In this document: positions 25,114-34,147 of the stretch, piece by piece
How the letters are laid out: each line of letters begins with the position of its first letter
How positions within the stretch are numbered: position 1 is the stretch's first letter
Assembly (NCBI RefSeq): GCF_003955715.1
Contig: NZ_CP034463.1
Coordinates: forward strand, 6,696,001 to 6,760,000
Direction of reading: 5' to 3'
Length of the DNA: 64,000 bases
Origin: Streptomyces aquilus
Lineage (GTDB): Bacteria; Actinomycetota; Actinomycetes; Streptomycetales; Streptomycetaceae
Program-made: the position numbers and the translations under genes
Notes under the pieces: model-generated
Database searches by the model: none
Seen by the model: the letters and a program-made list of their open reading frames with translations, nothing else
What the model was told of the DNA's origin: nothing

Positions 25114-25932
25114 ATGCCCGACACCCATCGAACCCCCGCCCCCGCTCACCGCGGCACCTTCGATGACCTCGTCGCCGAAGGCGCCGCCGTCCCCACCGCC
25201 GGCTGGGACTTCTCCTGGTTCGAGGGACGGGCCACCGAGGCGCGGCCCTCGTGGGGGTACGCCACCGCCATGGCCGCCCGGCTCGCCGGTGCGACCGCCG
25301 CCCTCGACATCCAGACCGGGGGAGGAGAGGTGCTCGACTTCGCCCTCGCCCATGTCGAGCCGAAGGCCCCCGTCCTCGCCGTCGCCACCGAGGGCTGGCC
25401 GCCGAACGTCGCCAAGGCCACCGCCCTGCTCCGCCCCCGCGGGGTCGCCGTCGTCGCCGCGCCCGAGGACGCGCCGCTGCCGTTCGCGGACGAGGCCTTC
25501 GACCTGGTCACCAGCCGGCACCCGGTGAGCCCTGACTGGCCGGAGATCGCGCGCGTACTGCGGCCCGGCGGGACCTATTTCGCCCAACACGTGGGCGCCC
25601 GCAGCGCGGTAGAGCTCGTCGACCACTTCCTCGGACCTCGTCCGGACGAACAGAGCGGCGCCGCCCGCCTCCCGGAGCGGGAACGCGCGGGCGCCGAGGC
25701 CGCCGGTCTCGAGATCGTCGACCTGCGCTCCGAACGGCTCCGGATGGAGTTCTACGACATCGCCGCCGTCGTCCACTTCCTGCGCAAGGTGGTGTGGATG
25801 GTCCCCGACTTCACCGTCGAGAAGTACGAGCCCCAACTCCGGTCCCTGCACGAGCGCATCGAGGCCGAGGGGCCCTTCGTCGCCCACAGCACCCGCCACC
25901 TCTTCGACGCCCGCAAGCCCCACCCCGCCTGA
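25114..25932 (+). CDS. SAM-dependent methyltransferase, class I
   Basis: This encodes 272 residues. The Rossmann core is visible: ALDIQTGGGEVLDF (motif I, GxGGGE), VLAVATEGWP, and FDLVTSRHPV followed by RVLRPGGTYFAQHVG (motif post-II to III). The C-terminus carries FYDIAAVVHFLRKVVWMVPDF. It looks like a small-molecule methyltransferase. ATG 25114 lies 8 bases after a -10-like GACGAT, so a leaderless transcript is possible. Confidence 0.88.
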   Translation: MPDTHRTPAPAHRGTFDDLVAEGAAVPTAGWDFSWFEGRATEARPSWGYATAMAARLAGATAALDIQTGGGEVLDFALAHVEPKAPVLAVATEGWPPNVAKATALLRPRGVAVVAAPEDAPLPFADEAFDLVTSRHPVSPDWPEIARVLRPGGTYFAQHVGARSAVELVDHFLGPRPDEQSGAARLPERERAGAEAAGLEIVDLRSERLRMEFYDIAAVVHFLRKVVWMVPDFTVEKYEPQLRSLHERIEAEGPFVAHSTRHLFDARKPHPA

Positions 25933-25997
25933 CGCCGAGCGCCGAGCGCCGAACGCCGAGCGCCGAGGGCCATGCGCCGAGCGCCGAGGGCCATGCG
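25932..25997. repeat. Tandem GCGCCGA-type repeat
   Basis: A 7-base unit (GCGCCGA/ACGCCGA) is repeated about eight times right after the methyltransferase stop, and a 21-base higher-order unit containing GCGCCGAGGGCCAT occurs twice at the end (about 25955-25996). It may fold into stacked hairpins or simply reflect slippage. Confidence 0.7.
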
Positions 25998-26445
25998 CGG
26001 TCGCCTCCGGACGCAGAAGTGGCCAAGAACCGTCGGTCGAGTCGCGTACGACCCAGTCCCACTGGATCGCAAATCGGGCAATCAGTGCATCGAGCTCTCA
26101 TTCCCCCTTCGCTTCCACGGGATTCACGAGGTTTCCACATCGTTATCACCGTCAGCTCGCTTCTTACCTTCGTCTCACGTAAGTTCAGACCAAGGTAATT
26201 CGCGTGAGCAAAGCTACGCGGGATGGCACCGCGCGGCGGAGGGGGCTGCGCGGTGCCCTGCCTTGCAGCTCGTGGCGTTGATCGGGCGCGTCAAGGCGGT
26301 GCGCGGGGGTCGGGTCACCCGCGTGGGGGATGCGAAGAGGGTGTGGCGGCGTGGCGCGGGAAACGTCCTGGAGCCTCTGGATCTCGCCGCTCCTCACACG
26401 TTTGCCCTGGGAATCCGCTGTGTTCCGGCCATGAGTCCGCCGTGA

Positions 26446-26595
26446 ATGGGGTGTTTCGCGGCCAGCGGGCCGTTGCCGCATGACTCCGGAGAGTAGTTGT
26501 GGCACGCCGATGCACGCAGCATCACTTACGAAGGGTTATGGTGGAAACCCCCCCTCGGGCCGGTCCGTCTCCCCCCCACGGACCGGCCCGTTTTT
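26446..26595 (+). ncRNA. Candidate small RNA ending in a C-loop terminator
   Basis: Between 26446 and 26595 there is no open frame with coding bias. The 3' end has a short hairpin GGGTT...AACCC (26533-26550), a run of seven C (26548-26554) and then the terminator with another run of seven C in its loop. Two C7 runs recall the actinobacterial 6C RNA class, but the pairing of the first run in a loop is not clear. The 5' end is unknown. Low confidence. Confidence 0.35.
26556..26595 (+). terminator. Strong intrinsic terminator with C-rich loop
   Basis: A 13-bp perfect stem CGGGCCGGTCCGT / ACGGACCGGCCCG (26556-26568 and 26578-26590) encloses the loop CTCCCCCCC, followed by five T. This is one of the strongest terminators in the window, yet no coding gene ends nearby on the plus strand. 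Confidence 0.93.
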
Positions 26596-26780
26596 CATGC
26601 CCCGGCTTCCCCGCTGCGAGGCCCCCGACTTCCCCGCTGCGAGCCCCCCGCATCCCCGCTGCGCGCCCCTCCCACCCCCTGGCTCGCGCCCGCATTCGAC
26701 CCACGCTCAAGCCTTCCTCCGCCACCCCGGTAGGCTTCCGCGCGCGGGGACCGTATCTGTACGGAGGGGCTGACAATCAC

Positions 26781-27554
26781 GTGAACCTGCGCGACAAGCT
26801 GCGCGGCCTGCTGGTCAGGCTCTACGCACGCCGGGTGGAAGGCCACCTGGACCACGCTCAGGTGCCCAAGCACATCGGCGTCATCATGGACGGCAATCGC
26901 CGCTGGGCGAAGGCCTCCGGCTCCAGTACCGTGCACGGCCACCGGGCGGGCGCCGAGAAGATCGAGGAGTTCCTCGGCTGGTGCTCCGAGACGGACGTCG
27001 AAGTGGTCACGCTGTGGCTGCTGTCGACGGACAACTTCGACCGGGCGCAGGAGGAACTCGGGCCGCTGCTCGGCATCATCGAGGACGTCGTCCGCACGCT
27101 CGCGGCCGACGGACGCTGGCGGGTGCACCACGTCGGGACCCCCGACCTGCTGCCCTCCCCGATGCAGACGGCCCTGAAGGAAGCCGAGGAGGCCACGGCC
27201 CACGTCGACGGGATACTCGTCAACGTCGCCATCGGCTACGGCGGCCGCCAGGAGATCGTCGACGCGATGCGCTCGATGATGCTGGACGCCGCCGACAAGG
27301 GCACCTCGCTGGAGGAACTCGCCGAGTCCGTCACCATCGACGCGATCGGCCGCCACCTCTACACCGGCGACCAGCCCGACCCCGACCTCGTCATCCGCAC
27401 CAGCGGCGAACAGCGGCTGTCCGGATTCATGCTGTGGCAGACGGCCCACTCCGAGTACTACTTCTGTGAGGTCTTCTGGCCGGCCTTCCGCAAGGTCGAC
27501 TTCTTGCGCGCCCTGCGCGACTACGCGGCGCGACACCGGCGTTACGGCGGCTGA
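26781..27554 (+). CDS. uppS: Isoprenyl transferase (undecaprenyl diphosphate synthase family)
   Basis: This encodes 257 residues of a cis-prenyltransferase that condenses isopentenyl diphosphate to make the lipid carrier for cell-wall synthesis. The catalytic Asp lies in HIGVIMDGNRRWAK; further conserved blocks are GHRAGAEKIEEFLGWC, LWLLSTDNFDR, and DLVIRTSGEQRLSGFMLWQ near the end. GTG 26781 lies 11 bases after GGAGGGG. Streptomycetes often have two such enzymes; this copy is not next to recO, so it may be the second one. Confidence 0.93.
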   Translation: MNLRDKLRGLLVRLYARRVEGHLDHAQVPKHIGVIMDGNRRWAKASGSSTVHGHRAGAEKIEEFLGWCSETDVEVVTLWLLSTDNFDRAQEELGPLLGIIEDVVRTLAADGRWRVHHVGTPDLLPSPMQTALKEAEEATAHVDGILVNVAIGYGGRQEIVDAMRSMMLDAADKGTSLEELAESVTIDAIGRHLYTGDQPDPDLVIRTSGEQRLSGFMLWQTAHSEYYFCEVFWPAFRKVDFLRALRDYAARHRRYGG

Positions 27555-27869
27555 GCGCAAACCGCGTCGTCTACCCCGTTTGGGGCGTATGTAACAAGGA
27601 GTTCACCAGGGCGCCGTCGTTTGCGTCGGCATGGCACCGCATGTTCGAGGGCATAAGCCAGACAGGTCGATGCCCGAACCACGGGTGTCGGATCTCAGCG
27701 GGCGGCACGGGGCCGTCCGCCCGGGAGGCCCTTTGCACCAGCCCGATCGTGCGGTGACCGCACGGACGAACAGGCGGAGGGCCGGTTCCCGGCCCGTGCA
27801 GACGGGCCGTCGACCGGTCCAGCTCCACTCCGTCGCTCCCCGACCTCATCCGAGGGGGTACGTCCTTCC
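27555..27869 (+). other. Leader region of phoH
   Basis: This 315-base stretch between uppS and phoH has G/C-rich hairpin potential (GCCGGTTCCCGGC, 27780-27795). An 81-residue open frame (27631-27876) overlaps the phoH GTG but has only about 72 percent G/C at third positions, well below real genes here. GAGGGGG at 27851-27857 is the likely ribosome site for phoH. Confidence 0.5.
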
Positions 27870-29195
27870 GTGGTGACCAGCACAAAGCGCCGTCTGCCTG
27901 ACCGGCGCACCTATGTTCTCGACACCAGCGTCCTGCTGGCCGACCCGAACGCCCTGAACCGCTTCGACGAGCACGAGGTCGTGCTCCCCATCGTCGTGGT
28001 GACGGAGTTGGAGGCCAAGCGGCACCATCCCGAACTCGGCTACTTCGCCCGGCAGGCCCTGCGCCTGCTCGACGAGTTCCGGGTCAGGCACGGTCGCCTC
28101 GACGCCCCCATCCCGATCGGGGAACTCGGCGGCACCGTCCGTGTCGAGCTCAACCACTCGGACCCCAGCGTTCTGCCTAGCGGCTACCGCCTGGGGGACA
28201 ACGACTCCCGTATCCTCGCGGTCGCCCGCAATCTGCAGGCCGAGGGGTTCGACGTCACCGTCGTGTCGAAGGACCTTCCGCTCAGGATCAAGGCGTCCTC
28301 GGTCGGTCTCCTCGCCGAGGAGTACCGCGCCGAACTCGCCATCACGGACGCCTCCGGCTGGACCGGAATGTCCGAACTGACCCTGCCGGGCGACCAGGTG
28401 GACATCCTCTTCGAGGAAGGGCACGTGTATGTGCCCGAGGCCGCCGAGCTGCCGGTGCACACGGGGCTGACCCTGCACTCCGAGCGCGGCAAGGCGCTCG
28501 GCCGGGTCACCGCCGAGGGCAACATCCGGCTGGTGCGCGGCGACCGGGAGGCGTTCGGCATCAAGGGGCGCAGCGCGGAGCAGCGGATCGCGCTGGACCT
28601 GCTCCTCGACCCGGACGTCGGCATCGTCTCGATGGGCGGCCGGGCCGGCACCGGCAAGTCGGCGCTCGCGCTGTGCGCGGGCCTGGAGGCGGTGTTGGAG
28701 CGCCGCCAGCACCAGAAGGTCATGGTCTTCCGTCCGCTGTACGCGGTCGGCGGGCAGGAACTCGGCTATCTGCCGGGTTCCGAGGCCGAGAAGATGAGCC
28801 CCTGGGCGCAGGCGGTCTTCGACACGCTGTCCGCGGTCACCAGCCGCGAGGTCATCGAGGAGGTCACCGCGCGCGGGATGCTCGAAGTCCTGCCGCTCAC
28901 CCACATCCGCGGCCGCTCGCTGCACGACGCGTTCGTGATCGTGGACGAGGCCCAGTCGCTGGAACGGAACGTGCTTCTCACCGTTCTGTCCCGGATCGGC
29001 GCCAACTCACGGGTGGTTCTCACCCATGACGTGGCCCAGCGGGACAACCTGCGGGTGGGGCGGTACGACGGTGTCGTCGCCGTCGTGGAGAAGCTGAAGG
29101 GACACCCCCTCTTCGCCCACGTCACGCTGACGCGGTCCGAGAGGTCCCAGATTGCCGCCCTTGTGACCGAAATGCTGGAGGACGGCCAAATCTGA
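27870..29195 (+). CDS. PIN-PhoH domain ATPase/ribonuclease
   Basis: This encodes 441 residues. The N-terminal PIN domain (about 10-140) has the acidic ribonuclease residues in [24 protein letters not shown] and [11 protein letters not shown]. The C-terminal PhoH P-loop ATPase (about 240-430) has [13 protein letters not shown] (Walker A) and [13 protein letters not shown] (Walker B), plus [11 protein letters not shown]. This fusion is the PhoH2 type, shown in mycobacteria to be an RNA helicase-ribonuclease. The first GTG (27870) is used; a second GTG follows at once. Confidence 0.93.
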   Translation: MVTSTKRRLPDRRTYVLDTSVLLADPNALNRFDEHEVVLPIVVVTELEAKRHHPELGYFARQALRLLDEFRVRHGRLDAPIPIGELGGTVRVELNHSDPSVLPSGYRLGDNDSRILAVARNLQAEGFDVTVVSKDLPLRIKASSVGLLAEEYRAELAITDASGWTGMSELTLPGDQVDILFEEGHVYVPEAAELPVHTGLTLHSERGKALGRVTAEGNIRLVRGDREAFGIKGRSAEQRIALDLLLDPDVGIVSMGGRAGTGKSALALCAGLEAVLERRQHQKVMVFRPLYAVGGQELGYLPGSEAEKMSPWAQAVFDTLSAVTSREVIEEVTARGMLEVLPLTHIRGRSLHDAFVIVDEAQSLERNVLLTVLSRIGANSRVVLTHDVAQRDNLRVGRYDGVVAVVEKLKGHPLFAHVTLTRSERSQIAALVTEMLEDGQI

Positions 29196-29212
29196 GGTAG
29201 TACCCGCCAGTT

Positions 29213-29253
29213 GGCGCCGTCCGAAAAGGCCTAGAGCCTAGTCGGGCGGCGCC
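29213..29253 (+). terminator. Terminator-like hairpin after phoH
   Basis: GGCGCCGTCCGA (29213-29224) pairs with TCGGGCGGCGCC (29242-29253) with one mismatch; the loop is 17 bases. It lies 18 bases after the phoH stop and has a weak T-tail. Confidence 0.7.
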
Positions 29254-29594
29254 TTCGCATGTTGCGGTTTCTCAAAATCCCTGGGGTCAAACGAGATGTG
29301 AGCTTTCACACGCAACTCAGAATTGCCACCCGGCGTCCGGTTACGGCAGAGTCTCACTCCTGTCAGGCCCCGCATACGACACACCTGTACCGCCAGCGGT
29401 ACGGCACCACAGCAACACCAGCTTCAACTCCATAGTCGACGTCGTATGCCGCCCGAGCACCACGCGGCGCCTCCCGCACGGGAGTTGCCCACCGGGCCCG
29501 TACCTCCCGTGACCCAGCAGTGGGGAGGTCAGCGTCAGGGGCAAGATTGCGTCCGCCAGGGTCACCGAAGCGGACGACGCTGGAAGGAAACCGT
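29254..29594 (+). other. Leader region of the lysozyme-like gene
   Basis: About 340 bases without a gene. A tight hairpin GTACCGC-CA-GCGGTAC lies at 29387-29402, and GGGAGTTGCCC / GGGCCC-type arms lie near 29478-29505. The conserved core of the ydaO/yuaA c-di-AMP riboswitch, which is found upstream of several streptomycete cell-wall hydrolase genes, was looked for and not found. The stretch probably contains the promoter and a structured leader. Confidence 0.4.
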
Positions 29595-30278
29595 GTGAGT
29601 CCGATTTCGGTCCGGGGATTCGCAGTGGCCTCTGCCACCGCGGTCACCGCTGTCGGAAGCGTCGTAGGCGTTGCCTCGGGCAGCACCGCGCAGACGAACG
29701 ACGCCGAGGCGACAGCAGCCGAGACGACGCTCCTCGCGGACATACCCGCGGGCCAGCAGGCCCAGGTGCAGACCGCGTCGCTGACGCAGCAGGCCAACGT
29801 CCAGGCCATTCAGGCGGACGCGAGCGCCAAGAAGGATGCCGAGGAATCGGCCCGCAAGGCTGCTGCCAAGTCGGCGATCGAGAAGAAGGAAGCCGCCGAG
29901 AAGGCGGCGAAGGAAGCCAAGGAGCGCGCCGAGGCCAAGACGGCCGCGTCCCGGTCCGCGTCCAGCTTCCCGGTGCAGAGCTCCTACTCGGTCGCGCAGA
30001 TCCAGGCGATGGCGCGCCAGATGGTGCCGAGCGGCCAGTTCCAGTGCTTCAGCAACATCGTGGACCACGAGTCCAGCTGGAACTACCGGGCTGTCAACGC
30101 CTCTTCGGGCGCCTACGGTCTCTTCCAGGCGCTGCCGGGTTCCAAGATGTCGTCGGTCGGCGCCGACTGGCAGACCAACCCGGCCACCCAGATCAAGTGG
30201 GGCCTCAACTACATGGACAGCCGCTACGGCAGCCCGTGCGAGGCATGGTCCTTCTGGCAGGCCAACCACTGGTACTAG
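29595..30278 (+). CDS. Secreted lysozyme-like/transglycosylase domain protein with coiled coil
   Basis: This encodes 227 residues. GTG 29595 follows GGAAGGAAA. A signal sequence (about 1-32) is followed by an Ala/Glu/Lys-rich coiled coil (about 70-120) and a lysozyme-like domain (130-227) with QCFSNIVDHESSWNYRA (catalytic Glu), GAYGLFQALPG and a terminal WSFWQANHWY. This is the SLT-like architecture that cleaves peptidoglycan glycan strands. The coiled coil may hold it on the wall or on partner proteins. Confidence 0.88.
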   Translation: MSPISVRGFAVASATAVTAVGSVVGVASGSTAQTNDAEATAAETTLLADIPAGQQAQVQTASLTQQANVQAIQADASAKKDAEESARKAAAKSAIEKKEAAEKAAKEAKERAEAKTAASRSASSFPVQSSYSVAQIQAMARQMVPSGQFQCFSNIVDHESSWNYRAVNASSGAYGLFQALPGSKMSSVGADWQTNPATQIKWGLNYMDSRYGSPCEAWSFWQANHWY

Positions 30279-30322
30279 GCCGGCCACACGGGTACCGGAC
30301 CGTACCCTGCTCAACCTTTCCG

Positions 30323-30352
30323 AGCCCCTCACCGTCCTTTCGGTGAGGGGCT
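30323..30352 (+). terminator. Intrinsic terminator after the lysozyme-like gene
   Basis: AGCCCCTCACCG (30323-30334) and CGGTGAGGGGCT (30341-30352) form a perfect 12-bp stem with a 6-base loop (TCCTTT), followed by TCGGCCTTG. Confidence 0.9.
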
Positions 30353-30439
30353 TCGGCCTTGTCCCGCCCCTGCATGTACGGTCGGAGCCGACGACTCCAG
30401 GGGGGAGTGGTGGGGAGAAGCGGGGGAAGAGGACGGATC

Positions 30440-31819
30440 ATGTCGCGAGTGCCACGGTGGCTCGGTCGGGTGGGTGCCGGACTGAGCGAGATGGGTGAGC
30501 GGTTGGACGAGCGCCGCGCGGAGGTCGAGCGCGAGGAGGCCGAGGCCGACGCGCCGCCGTCGCCACCCCAGGATGTGCCGGAGGACCGCCCCCGGCCCCT
30601 CGCCGAGCACGTGACCGTCGTACCGCAGCGCCCGGACCCCGCGCAGGCCGTGCCCTGGGGCGTGCGGGTCGCCGCCGAGGCCGGCTGGCGGCTGCTGGTC
30701 CTCGCGGGCACCGTCTGGGTGCTGATGCGGGTCATCAGCGCCGTCCAACTCGTCGTCCTCGCCTTCACGGTGGCCCTGCTCATCACGGCGCTGCTCCAGC
30801 CGACCGTGGCCCGGCTGAAGAGGTACGGGGTGCCGCGCGGGCTGGCCACCGCGCTCACCGCGATCTTCGGCTTCGTCGTCCTCGGGCTGCTCGGCTGGTT
30901 CGTGACCTGGCAGGTCATGGAGAACATCGACGATCTCTCCGACCAGATCCAGAACGGCATCGACGATCTGCGCGACTGGCTGCTGAAGAGCCCCTTCCAC
31001 GTCACCGAGAAGCAGATCAACCAGATCTCCAAGAACCTCGCGGACGCGGTCGGCGCCAACACCGACCAGATCACGTCCGCGGGCCTGGAGGGCGTCCAGG
31101 TCGTCGTCGAGGCGCTGACCGGCATCCTGCTGACGTTCTTCTCCACCCTGTTCCTGCTGTACGACGGCCGGCGCATCTGGGAGTGGACGCTGAAGCTGGT
31201 GCCGGCGGCGGCCCGGCCGGGCGTCGCGGGCGCGGGTCCGCGGGCCTGGCGCACGCTGACGGCCTATGTGCGCGGGACCGTGATAGTCGCCCTGATCGAC
31301 GCCATCTTCATCGGCCTCGGCATCTACTTCCTGGGTGTCCCGATGGCCGTGCCGCTGGCGGTCTTCATCTTCCTGTTCGCGTTCATCCCGCTGGTCGGCG
31401 CGGTGGTGTCCGGGGCGCTGGCGGTGGTGGTCGCGCTGGTGACGCAGGGCGTGTTCACGGCGGTCATGGCCCTGGCGGTCGTGCTCGCGGTGCAGCAGAT
31501 CGAGGGCCACATCCTCCAGCCGTTCATCCTGGGCCGCGCGGTGCGGGTGCACCCGCTGGCGGTGGTGCTGTCGGTCGCGGCGGGCGGCATGGTGGCCGGG
31601 ATCGGCGGCGCGGTCGTCGCGGTGCCGCTGGTCGCGGTGACCAACACGGTGGTCGGCTATCTGCGGGCGTACGCACGCGAGACGGCGGCGCCGCCGTCAC
31701 CGCCCGCCCCCGCGGTGGCCGAGAACGCGGAAGGTCCGGGGGCGGCGCCCCCGGACCCGGGTGAAGGGGAAGCGGCCGCTACTCGGCCAGAACCGCCTCA
31801 GCCTCCAGCGTCACACTGA
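30440..31819 (+). CDS. AI-2E family transporter (UPF0118)
   Basis: This encodes 459 residues. ATG 30440 follows AGAGG (30428-30432). A charged cytoplasmic head (1-75) is followed by eight predicted transmembrane helices, with the long loop between helices 3 and 4 (about 165-220, [15 protein letters not shown]) and the conserved C-terminal block [18 protein letters not shown] that defines this family. Members act as autoinducer-2 exporters or ion/proton antiporters; the substrate is not predictable. Its last 41 bases overlap the convergent ahpD gene. Confidence 0.9.
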   Translation: MSRVPRWLGRVGAGLSEMGERLDERRAEVEREEAEADAPPSPPQDVPEDRPRPLAEHVTVVPQRPDPAQAVPWGVRVAAEAGWRLLVLAGTVWVLMRVISAVQLVVLAFTVALLITALLQPTVARLKRYGVPRGLATALTAIFGFVVLGLLGWFVTWQVMENIDDLSDQIQNGIDDLRDWLLKSPFHVTEKQINQISKNLADAVGANTDQITSAGLEGVQVVVEALTGILLTFFSTLFLLYDGRRIWEWTLKLVPAAARPGVAGAGPRAWRTLTAYVRGTVIVALIDAIFIGLGIYFLGVPMAVPLAVFIFLFAFIPLVGAVVSGALAVVVALVTQGVFTAVMALAVVLAVQQIEGHILQPFILGRAVRVHPLAVVLSVAAGGMVAGIGGAVVAVPLVAVTNTVVGYLRAYARETAAPPSPPAPAVAENAEGPGAAPPDPGEGEAAATRPEPPQPPASH

Positions 31820-32312
31820 CCGCCTGGACCACCGACGCGATCTTGAACGCGTCCTGGACGACCTCGCGCTCCAGGCCCGCCTTGCGCAGGACCTGCTCGT
31901 GGGAGTCCAGGCACATGCCGCAGCCGTTGATCGCGGACACCGCGAAGGACCACAGTTCGAAGTCGACCTTGTCGACGCCCGGGTTGCCGATGACGTTCAT
32001 CCGCAGACCGGCGCGCAGGTTGCCGTACTCGTGGTCGGAGAGCAGGTGGCGGGTGCGGTAGAAGACGTTGTTCATCGCCATCACCGCGGCCGCCGCCTTC
32101 GCCGCCTGGTACGCCTCGGACGACAGGTTCGCCTCGGCCTCCGGCGCCAGCTCGCGCAGCACGATCGGGGAGCGCGAGGCGATCGCGGTCGCCAGCACCG
32201 TGCCCCACAGCTGCTGGGCCGGGAGGTCCGAATTGCCGATGACCGAGCCGAGGTTGAGCTTCAGGTCCTTGGCGTAGTCCGGTATGCGGGACTTGAGGGA
32301 GTCGAGGGACAT
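31779..32312 (-). CDS. ahpD: Alkyl hydroperoxidase AhpD
   Basis: This encodes 177 residues, an all-helical protein that reduces AhpC. The redox centre is [11 protein letters not shown] with Cys131, Cys134 and His138. It lies 6 bases downstream of ahpC in the same operon, as in mycobacteria and streptomycetes, and is convergent with the AI-2E transporter gene, overlapping it by 41 bases. Confidence 0.97.
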   Translation of the reverse strand: MSLDSLKSRIPDYAKDLKLNLGSVIGNSDLPAQQLWGTVLATAIASRSPIVLRELAPEAEANLSSEAYQAAKAAAAVMAMNNVFYRTRHLLSDHEYGNLRAGLRMNVIGNPGVDKVDFELWSFAVSAINGCGMCLDSHEQVLRKAGLEREVVQDAFKIASVVQAVSVTLEAEAVLAE

Positions 32313-32318
32313 CTCAGG

Positions 32319-32873
32319 TCACTCCCCGGCGAGCAGCTTGGCCGCGTCCAGGGTCTCGTCGCCCTTGGTCCAGTTGCACGGGCAGAGCTCGTCCGTCTGG
32401 AGCGCGTCGAGGACCCGCAGGACCTCCTTGGGGTTACGGCCGACCGAGCCCGCGGTCACCATGGAGAACTGGATCTCGTTGTTCTGGTCCACGATGAAGA
32501 CCGCGCGCTTGGCGAAGCCGTCCTCGCCCTCGATGCCCAGGTCGCGCATCAGCTCGCGCTTGGTGTCGGCCAGCATCGGGAAGGGCAGGTCGCGCAGGTC
32601 GTCGTGGTCCTTGCGCCAGGCGTGGTGGACGTACTCGGAGTCGCCGGAGAAGCCGAGGATCTGGGCGTCGCGGTCGGCGAACTCCTCGTTCAGCTTGCCG
32701 AAGGCGGCGATCTCCGTCGGGCACACGAACGTGAAGTCGGCGGGCCATGCGAACACGATCTTCCACTTGCCCTCGTAGGACTTGTGGCTGATCGTCTCGA
32801 ACTCCTTGCCCTTCTCCAGCGAGACGCAGGCGGTCAGTTCGAACGCGGGGAACTTGTCACCGACAGTGAGCAC
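32319..32873 (-). CDS. ahpC: Alkyl hydroperoxide reductase AhpC
   Basis: This encodes 184 residues, a 2-Cys peroxiredoxin. The peroxidatic cysteine is Cys51 in FTFVCPTEI; the C-terminal resolving motif is CPCNW (Cys164/Cys166). GTG 32873 follows AAGGAGAG on the minus strand, placing the product's start at MLTVGDKFPAF. It is divergent from oxyR with 136 bases between, so the two share a regulatory region. Confidence 0.97.
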   Translation of the reverse strand: MLTVGDKFPAFELTACVSLEKGKEFETISHKSYEGKWKIVFAWPADFTFVCPTEIAAFGKLNEEFADRDAQILGFSGDSEYVHHAWRKDHDDLRDLPFPMLADTKRELMRDLGIEGEDGFAKRAVFIVDQNNEIQFSMVTAGSVGRNPKEVLRVLDALQTDELCPCNWTKGDETLDAAKLLAGE

Positions 32874-33009
32874 AAACTCTCCTTGCAGCGAGGAAAGCGC
32901 CCTCTTGTGAAGGGCCTTTCCCGTGGGTTGGACGGGAGTGATGGTTCCACAAGGAGCATTGATTGCGGAAATCGCTACACTTGGGCGTGTTGATCGAGAG
33001 GAGCTATCA
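32874..33009. promoter_or_regulatory. Shared ahpC/oxyR control region
   Basis: This 136-base divergent region should hold the OxyR operator, as OxyR is known to control ahpCD and itself in streptomycetes. The partly palindromic GATTGCGGAAATCGCTAC (32960-32977) with LysR-type T-N11-A character is the best operator candidate, and TACACT at 32975-32980 is a -10-like element for oxyR. Exact sites are inferred. Confidence 0.5.
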
Positions 33010-33978
33010 GTGACCGTGAGTAGCGTCGGGGCCAAGAGGCGCCAGCCCAGCCTCGCCCAGCTACGGGCCTTCGCCGCCGTCGCCGAGCACCTCCACTTCC
33101 GGGACGCCGCCGCCGCGATCGGCATGAGCCAACCCGCCCTGTCCGGTGCCGTGTCGGCGCTGGAGGAGACCCTCGGGGTCACGCTGCTGGAGCGCACCAC
33201 CCGCAAGGTGCTGCTCTCACCCGCCGGCGAGCGGCTCGCCGTACGGGCCAAGGCGGTGCTGGAGGAGGTCGGGGCGCTCATGGAGGAGGCCGAGGCCGTA
33301 CGCGCCCCCTTCACCGGCGTGCTGCGCCTCGGTGTCATCCCCACCGTCGCGCCGTATCTCCTGCCCACCGTCCTGAAGCTCGTCCACGACCGCTATCCGC
33401 ACCTCGACCTCCAGGTGCACGAGGAGCAGACCACCAGCCTGATCGAAGGCCTCACCACCGGCCGCCTCGACCTGCTGCTGCTCGCCGTCCCGCTCGGGGT
33501 GCCCGGGGTCGTCGAACTCCCGCTCTTCGACGAGGACTTCGTGCTCGTCACCCCCCTCGGGCATCCGCTCGGCGGACGCGAGGGCATCCCGCGCGAGGCG
33601 CTGAAGGAGCTCAACCTGCTCCTCCTCGACGAGGGGCACTGCCTGCGCGACCAGGCTCTCGACATCTGCCGCGAGGCCGGACGCGCCGACGCCCCCGTCA
33701 CCACCACGGCCGCCGGACTCGCCACCCTGGTCCAACTCGTCGCCGGCGGCCTCGGGGTGACCCTGCTGCCGCGGACCGCGGTCCGGGTCGAGACCTCCCG
33801 CAGCGACCGGCTCCTGACCGCCTCCTTCGCCGAACCCGCCCCGGCCCGCCGGGTCGCCCTCGCCATGCGCACCGGCGCGGCCCGCGGCGCGGAGTACCGC
33901 GAACTGTCCGGCGCCCTGCGGGAAGCGCTGCGCCCGCTGCCCGTCCGGGTGCTCGATCGACCGGAGAATCTCGCCTGA
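33010..33978 (+). CDS. oxyR: Peroxide-sensing LysR regulator OxyR
   Basis: This encodes 322 residues. GTG 33010 follows AGGAG (32999-33003). An N-terminal winged HTH (FAAVAEHLHFRDAAAAIGMSQPALSGAVSALE, given here in two parts: FAAVAEHLHFRDAAAAIGMS and QPALSGAVSALE) precedes the co-inducer domain. The sensing pair is GHCLRDQALDICREAG: Cys211 and Cys220 with the same spacing as Cys199/Cys208 of E. coli OxyR. Oxidation by H2O2 should form the disulfide and activate ahpCD transcription. Confidence 0.96.
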   Translation: MTVSSVGAKRRQPSLAQLRAFAAVAEHLHFRDAAAAIGMSQPALSGAVSALEETLGVTLLERTTRKVLLSPAGERLAVRAKAVLEEVGALMEEAEAVRAPFTGVLRLGVIPTVAPYLLPTVLKLVHDRYPHLDLQVHEEQTTSLIEGLTTGRLDLLLLAVPLGVPGVVELPLFDEDFVLVTPLGHPLGGREGIPREALKELNLLLLDEGHCLRDQALDICREAGRADAPVTTTAAGLATLVQLVAGGLGVTLLPRTAVRVETSRSDRLLTASFAEPAPARRVALAMRTGAARGAEYRELSGALREALRPLPVRVLDRPENLA

Positions 33979-34147
33979 GAATCGTTCAAATGACCGCCGA
34001 ACAAAGCGAATTGTGCGGCGCCGAACTTCAAATTCCGTCAGGTGGCGGCAGGTAGGAATACTCCCTCCGACATATGCCCTACGGCTGATACACCTACCCC
34101 CCTCAGTGCTACGCGCCAGGCGTATGTACGAAATGCCAGGGGGAGTG

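Larger units (their letters stand above)
25998..26780. other. Long intergenic region upstream of uppS
   Basis: About 780 bases without a convincing gene. The first 200 bases are AT-richer than the genome average (26050-26200). A short frame starts with GTG at 26204 behind a -10-like TAATTC (26196-26201) but codes for only about 25 residues. An intrinsic terminator follows at 26556-26595, so a non-coding transcript probably ends there. The last part (26600-26780) is a Pro-codon-rich stretch leading to the uppS start. Confidence 0.5.

Noticed and set aside
26204..26281. A 25-codon leader ORF behind a TAATTC -10-like box
   Set aside because: Too short, Arg-rich and with no ribosome site or recognised pattern; kept only as part of the intergenic description.
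29254..29594. c-di-AMP (ydaO/yuaA) riboswitch upstream of the lysozyme-like gene
   Set aside because: The position fits, but the conserved core sequence of the riboswitch was not found by eye.
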